Source of the DNA: Algibacter mikhailovii
GTDB lineage: Bacteria; Bacteroidota; Bacteroidia; Flavobacteriales; Flavobacteriaceae
Assembly (NCBI RefSeq): GCF_014651495.1
Contig: NZ_BMWZ01000013.1
Location: 1 to 49,780, forward strand
Length of the DNA: 49,780 nt
Direction: 5' to 3'
The notes under the pieces were generated by a model. That model had not been told where the DNA came from and did no database searches. It saw only the letters and a program-made list of their open reading frames with translations. This document shows positions 47,801-49,780 of the stretch, piece after piece. The translations under genes and the position numbers were made by a program. How positions within the stretch are numbered: the first letter of the stretch is position 1; each line of letters starts with the position of its first letter.

Positions 47801-48071
47801 AATAAACATCATTATTACCGTATCTATCACTTTGAAAGACTATAGATTTTCCATCAGGACTCCACAGTGGCTTTGTATCATAAGCTTCATGTACGGTGAT
47901 TCGGTTTAAATTTTCACCATCTTTATTTACCGTCCAAATATCACCTTGAAAATTAAAGGCAATGGTTTGCCCGTCAGGACTCATTGAAGGATAATTTAAT
48001 AAAGGGGTTTGAGCCAAACATGTGCTAACAACCAAAACAAATGCAGTTCTTATTATTGAGGATAATTTCAT
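44835..48071 (-). CDS. tricorn-type S41 family peptidase
   Basis: A 1078-aa exported protease, read from MKLSSIIRTAFVLVVSTCLA, which gives a clean signal peptide; a Met 40 codons upstream adds an implausible basic stretch. The N-terminal half is a WD40/TolB-like propeller (repeats of the LSPDGKSIAF type). A very acidic linker (EEDTDDLPESKTDKSPN) follows, then a tricorn C1 domain, a PDZ domain (VVPNMPADRSASKLVLGDIL) and the catalytic domain. All four tricorn catalytic positions are present: Ser752-His753 (INASHMG), Ser983 (SYSNAEIFSH) and Glu1040 (NMELGP). It probably degrades peptides in the periplasm and is co-transcribed with the NRAMP-like and pxp genes. Confidence 0.93.
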   Translation of the reverse strand: MKLSSIIRTAFVLVVSTCLAQTPLLNYPSMSPDGQTIAFNFQGDIWTVNKDGENLNRITVHEAYDTKPLWSPDGKSIVFQSDRYGNNDVYSIPSQGGLSKRLTYHSAADIVTDYTSNGDILFSTRRNFAQVEREPEIHIINKNGGTPKRYMSALGFDAAISPSGEFVVFTRGTCRLEREFYNGPANRDIWLYNIKEDKYVQLTSFEGNDFYPQWADDTTIYFQSSRSGRYNIHKLNVSVLGEKQGNVSQITNFKNMGIFSFHLSKNGKDIILAQANHLYLLDVISKSQKEIKLEIPTDYKFDPIVHKTYSANINELAIAPSGKLLALVVRGEIFVRKTEKDKKRTVNISKSEYRDRMPTWLNDSSLLFISDREGQNDLYVVHSGDDNESNLFKTLKHKITRITNTKENESNPVLSPDGKSIAFNRGRGKLIVASINSDGKLSNEKVLQDGWATSNGVSWSPDSKWLAYSLTDLDFNREIYIHKADNSIKPVNISMHPKQDRNPIWSPDGKKLMFSSNRNNNDYDVWFTWLNKEDWEKTTQDWEEDTDDLPESKTDKSPNKKDENGKQEDEVPEVVIDFDDIHRRQVQVTSFVGGEQGRFFSKDCKTIYFTTGNRARGNAKTTSDLYKIKWTGKDQKAITSKDTKPTNIIIDRSFSNIYFTKEGGSLSSIKVSNDKLVNLPFSAKLDIDYEGETKQIFNEAWKAINDGFYDPDFHGQDWNKLRATYEPLALGASTRIDFQNMFNRMLGQINASHMGLYSTEKREVVQKEATGLLGVEFEPQTNGALKVIGVVPNMPADRSASKLVLGDILTRVNGIELSKQTNIYSLLEGTVNEKIYLEVDRSGSTKEVIIRPQSSNRTANYNAWVKERQRLTAKYSNGRLGYIHIQGMNWESFERFERELTAAGLGKEGIVIDVRYNGGGWTTDYLMAVLSVKQHAYTVPRGAAKSLEDEHTKFRNHYPFSERLPLASWTKPSIALCNQNSYSNAEIFSHAYKALNIGTLVGRPTFGAVISTGSTRLIDGSYVRMPFRGWYVKRTQSNMELGPAVPDIIVSNNPDDKAKNKDTQLKRAVDELLSQLKK

Positions 48072-48201
48072 TAACGGGCGTTTTTTTATTTTAAACTCAA
48101 AATTAGACCTAATTACCTGAATAAAAAAATACATAATTAATGATTCCTTAACAATAGAAAATATTAGCTGATCTTTTTTCCGAAATAACACCTTAGCATA
48201 C

Positions 48202-48367
48202 TGTCATTTCCTTAAGGACTATTGTAGTTACAATGGATAAAAGCATAGCCCACAATAAAGCACAGCCAAAATTTACGCCCATAAGAATTTAAAAATCCAC
48301 AGTTACCGGTCCTATAATTGCTGCTGCTAATAAGGGACCAGGACCTATATTATAAATATGTTTTTAT
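48202..48367 (-). pseudogene. decayed 5' fragment of the NRAMP-like gene
   Basis: On the minus strand this stretch translates to NIGPGPLLAAAIIGPVTVDF, stop, then ILMGVNFGCALLWAMLLSIV and TTIVLKEMT. It aligns with residues 5-59 of the intact transporter at 43583-44821 (KNIGPGPLIAAAFIGPGTVT, then GVGFGYTLLWAMLLSILATV and GLQEMA). The DNA is also visibly similar, for example GCCCACAATAA in both. It has lost its start codon, two codons of the GPGT motif and has an in-frame stop, so it is a dead copy. It lies immediately upstream of the peptidase gene. Confidence 0.9.
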
Positions 48368-48399
48368 CTTTGTAAAGCGCTTCTGAATAGACATTTCAG

Positions 48400-48415
48400 A
48401 ATGATTCTCATCATT
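48400..48415. promoter_or_regulatory. inverted repeat AATGAT-N4-ATCATT
   Basis: A perfect 6-bp inverted repeat upstream of the NRAMP-like fragment. It matches the classical Fur box at about 11 of 15 positions when aligned by eye. It may be the old operator of the transporter operon, now upstream of the peptidase gene. This is weak evidence on its own. Confidence 0.3.
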
Positions 48416-48505
48416 AGTACAGTCAATATATCTATGATGAGGATAAATTGTGACTATAAAAAATTATCAGGAACAATATAATAAACCTAATTATTGGTAA
48501 GCATA

Positions 48506-48534
48506 AAAAAGCCTCTAAAAAATAGAGGCCTTTC
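48506..48534 (-). terminator. terminator after the malectin/PKD protein
   Basis: GCCTCTA (48511-48517) pairs with TAGAGGC (48523-48529) around a short A-rich loop, extended by A- and T-runs. On the minus strand it lies about 25 bp past the stop of the T9SS protein. Confidence 0.75.
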
Positions 48535-48558
48535 TTTTTTAAATTTAATTTATTTCTA

Positions 48559-49780
48559 TCATTTTTTTACAACAAGTTGTTTTTGATAGACTCCACCTTG
48601 TTTGCCTATTGCTAGAATAAAATATGATCCATCGGTTAATTCATTAACAAAAATCTTATCCGTTTTAATCATTTTGTTTACATCTACTCTTTTCGCCAAC
48701 CTTCCAGTTAAATCGTATATTTCATAAGAAACAATCTCAATTAGATACGTAAAGTTTAATGTCACTTCATTTGAAGCTGGGTTAGGAAATATTCCTATTT
48801 CATTAATAGATGTCTCTGGGTCATCGGACAATACAGAATCCGCAGCATCGCTAACAATATCACTTTCAATATTATCAACTTGACCAAGAATTTCAATTCC
48901 TGCAAGGGTAGGTTGATTTTTACCGTCACTTCCCAGAGCATCAAAGTACATATCAAGAGCTCCATCAATAACAACAACTGAAAATGTCTTAGTGGCTTCC
49001 GTTTGAGGTCCTACATCGGCACTTACGTCATAATCATTCAATACCTTGGCACCTTCAATTTCAACATCAAAAACACGCTTACCTAAGCCTCCTGCTCCTC
49101 CACCTGTAGCTCCCCAGTAAATCTCTGCAAAGTGCAGCGTGACTTCATAGGTTCCATTTGCTAAAGGTATGTTATAATTAAATTCCTTTTCATCCGAACT
49201 ACGTTCTGTTTGATAAAGACTCACTACCGTGGCACTTATATTTTCAAATGACTTTCCTCCTTCAAAGTATTGATCGCTTATGAAGGTCTCTCCTTCGAAA
49301 TCTAAGCTTGGTCCACCTGCATTAATGCGCAGCGCAAAGTCATTTGATACAGACTCTTCCACTTCAATAGCAATGGTATCGCTATGTGTTTCTCCTTCTA
49401 CATCGCTTACCGTTAAAGTTACCGTATAGTTACCGGCAGCTGTAAATATATGACTTGGCGATGCCTCATTACTCACAGAAGTTCCATCACCAAAGTCCCA
49501 AGCGTAAGCCGTAATACCTTTATCGTCACTAGACCCTATTGAATTAAATGATATCGTCAATGGTGCAGGCCCTGATGTAAGATCTGAACCGGCTAAAGCT
49601 ACTGGCGCCTGATTTATGGCTTGACCAAGAATTTCTATGGCCGATAGCTTAGGCTGATCTTTGCCGTCACTTCCCAGAGCATCAAAGTCCATGTCAAGAG
49701 AACCATCTGTTACCACTACTGTAAAAGTTTTGGTCACTTCTGTTTGCGCTCCTACTTCTGCTGTTAAATCATAATCATCT
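48559..49780 (-). CDS. secreted malectin/PKD protein with T9SS sorting domain (5' part beyond window)
   Basis: This minus-strand gene is cut by the right edge: the frame is open to 49780 with no credible start inside. The 406 visible residues are the end of one malectin-like domain (DALGSDGKDQPKLSAIEILG), a PKD domain (PLTISFNSIGSSD, YAWDFGDGTSVS), a second malectin-like domain (ALRINAGGPSLDFEGE to DALGSDGKNQPTLAGIEILG) and a type IX secretion sorting domain (IGIFPNPASNEVTLNF to QLVVKK). Malectin domains bind carbohydrate, so the protein probably acts on polysaccharide at the cell surface; a catalytic domain may lie upstream. Confidence 0.88.
   Translation of the reverse strand, partial: DDYDLTAEVGAQTEVTKTFTVVVTDGSLDMDFDALGSDGKDQPKLSAIEILGQAINQAPVALAGSDLTSGPAPLTISFNSIGSSDDKGITAYAWDFGDGTSVSNEASPSHIFTAAGNYTVTLTVSDVEGETHSDTIAIEVEESVSNDFALRINAGGPSLDFEGETFISDQYFEGGKSFENISATVVSLYQTERSSDEKEFNYNIPLANGTYEVTLHFAEIYWGATGGGAGGLGKRVFDVEIEGAKVLNDYDVSADVGPQTEATKTFSVVVIDGALDMYFDALGSDGKNQPTLAGIEILGQVDNIESDIVSDAADSVLSDDPETSINEIGIFPNPASNEVTLNFTYLIEIVSYEIYDLTGRLAKRVDVNKMIKTDKIFVNELTDGSYFILAIGKQGGVYQKQLVVKK
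48893..49770 (-). repeat. direct repeat of malectin-domain ends
   Basis: About 160 bp at 48893-49050 and 49620-49770 encode the C-terminal end of the two malectin domains and are strongly similar at the DNA level, including the identical block CCGTCACTTCCCAGAGCATC in both. This indicates internal domain duplication within the gene. Confidence 0.8.

Noticed and set aside
48072-48191. 40-residue N-terminal extension of the tricorn-like peptidase
   Set aside because: It would bury the signal peptide behind a basic stretch.
1-49780. CRISPR array, prophage, transposase or integron
   Set aside because: No regularly spaced repeats, recombinase motifs or phage structural genes were found.

Overview
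The window is a 49.8-kb chromosomal segment of an AT-rich member of the Bacteroidota, almost certainly a marine Flavobacteriaceae. The signs are promoters of the TTG-N19..21-TAnnTTTG type, few Shine-Dalgarno sequences, many short-signal lipoproteins, a type IX secretion (T9SS) C-terminal sorting domain, a GH16 laminarinase-like enzyme, a tricorn-type peptidase and a bacillithiol-system YtxJ protein. I saw no insertion sequence, prophage, integrase or CRISPR array. Most genes are ordinary chromosomal genes, and the unusual signals are local: decayed gene copies, lost catalytic residues and duplicated hairpins.

Layout. 1-240 looks like the leader and tandem promoters of an rRNA operon running leftward off the window. 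661-3866 is the thrS-infC-rpmI-rplT translation cluster, with infC apparently starting at a rare AUA codon. 3909-6652 holds a lipoprotein gene flanked by two hairpins with the same core, then a CapK/PaaK-like adenylate-forming enzyme gene broken by one in-frame TGA. 6735-16322 is mostly housekeeping: a HAD phosphatase, YjbQ, a GATase-like secreted protein, dnaB, accA, the tgt-lptF/G-EamA operon and an FKBP lipoprotein. 16470-18644 carries an S4 protein, a PRTase, aroK, two tandem tRNA-Lys and a tRNA-Arg.

18854-24787 is a Leloir galactose module: a Na+/sugar symporter divergent from a GntR-type regulator followed by galM, galK and galT. Direct repeats in the divergent spacer are candidate operators. 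24931-34440 contains cell-envelope proteins of unknown function plus glyA, fahA, ytxJ and the GH16 enzyme. 34672-40467 has clpB and a deoxynucleoside catabolism group: two deoC-like genes, deoD and a histidine phosphatase. The first deoC copy has lost two catalytic residues, including the Schiff-base lysine.

40460-48071 (minus strand) ends with a tightly packed run reading tricorn-like peptidase, NRAMP-like transporter, pxpA, pxpB, pxpC. It could take peptides or pyroglutamate to glutamate. Upstream of the peptidase, at about 48202-48367, lies a decayed copy of the first ~55 codons of the same NRAMP-like gene. This shows that the operon head was rearranged by duplication. The window closes inside a secreted malectin/PKD/T9SS protein whose 5' part is beyond the right edge.

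The best candidates for something new are the rearranged peptidase-transporter-oxoprolinase operon, with a transporter lacking the NRAMP metal motifs; the DeoC pseudoenzyme; and the lipoprotein with a thioester-domain-like Cys/Gln layout inside duplicated hairpins. All of these rest on reading the sequence and need database or structural tests.
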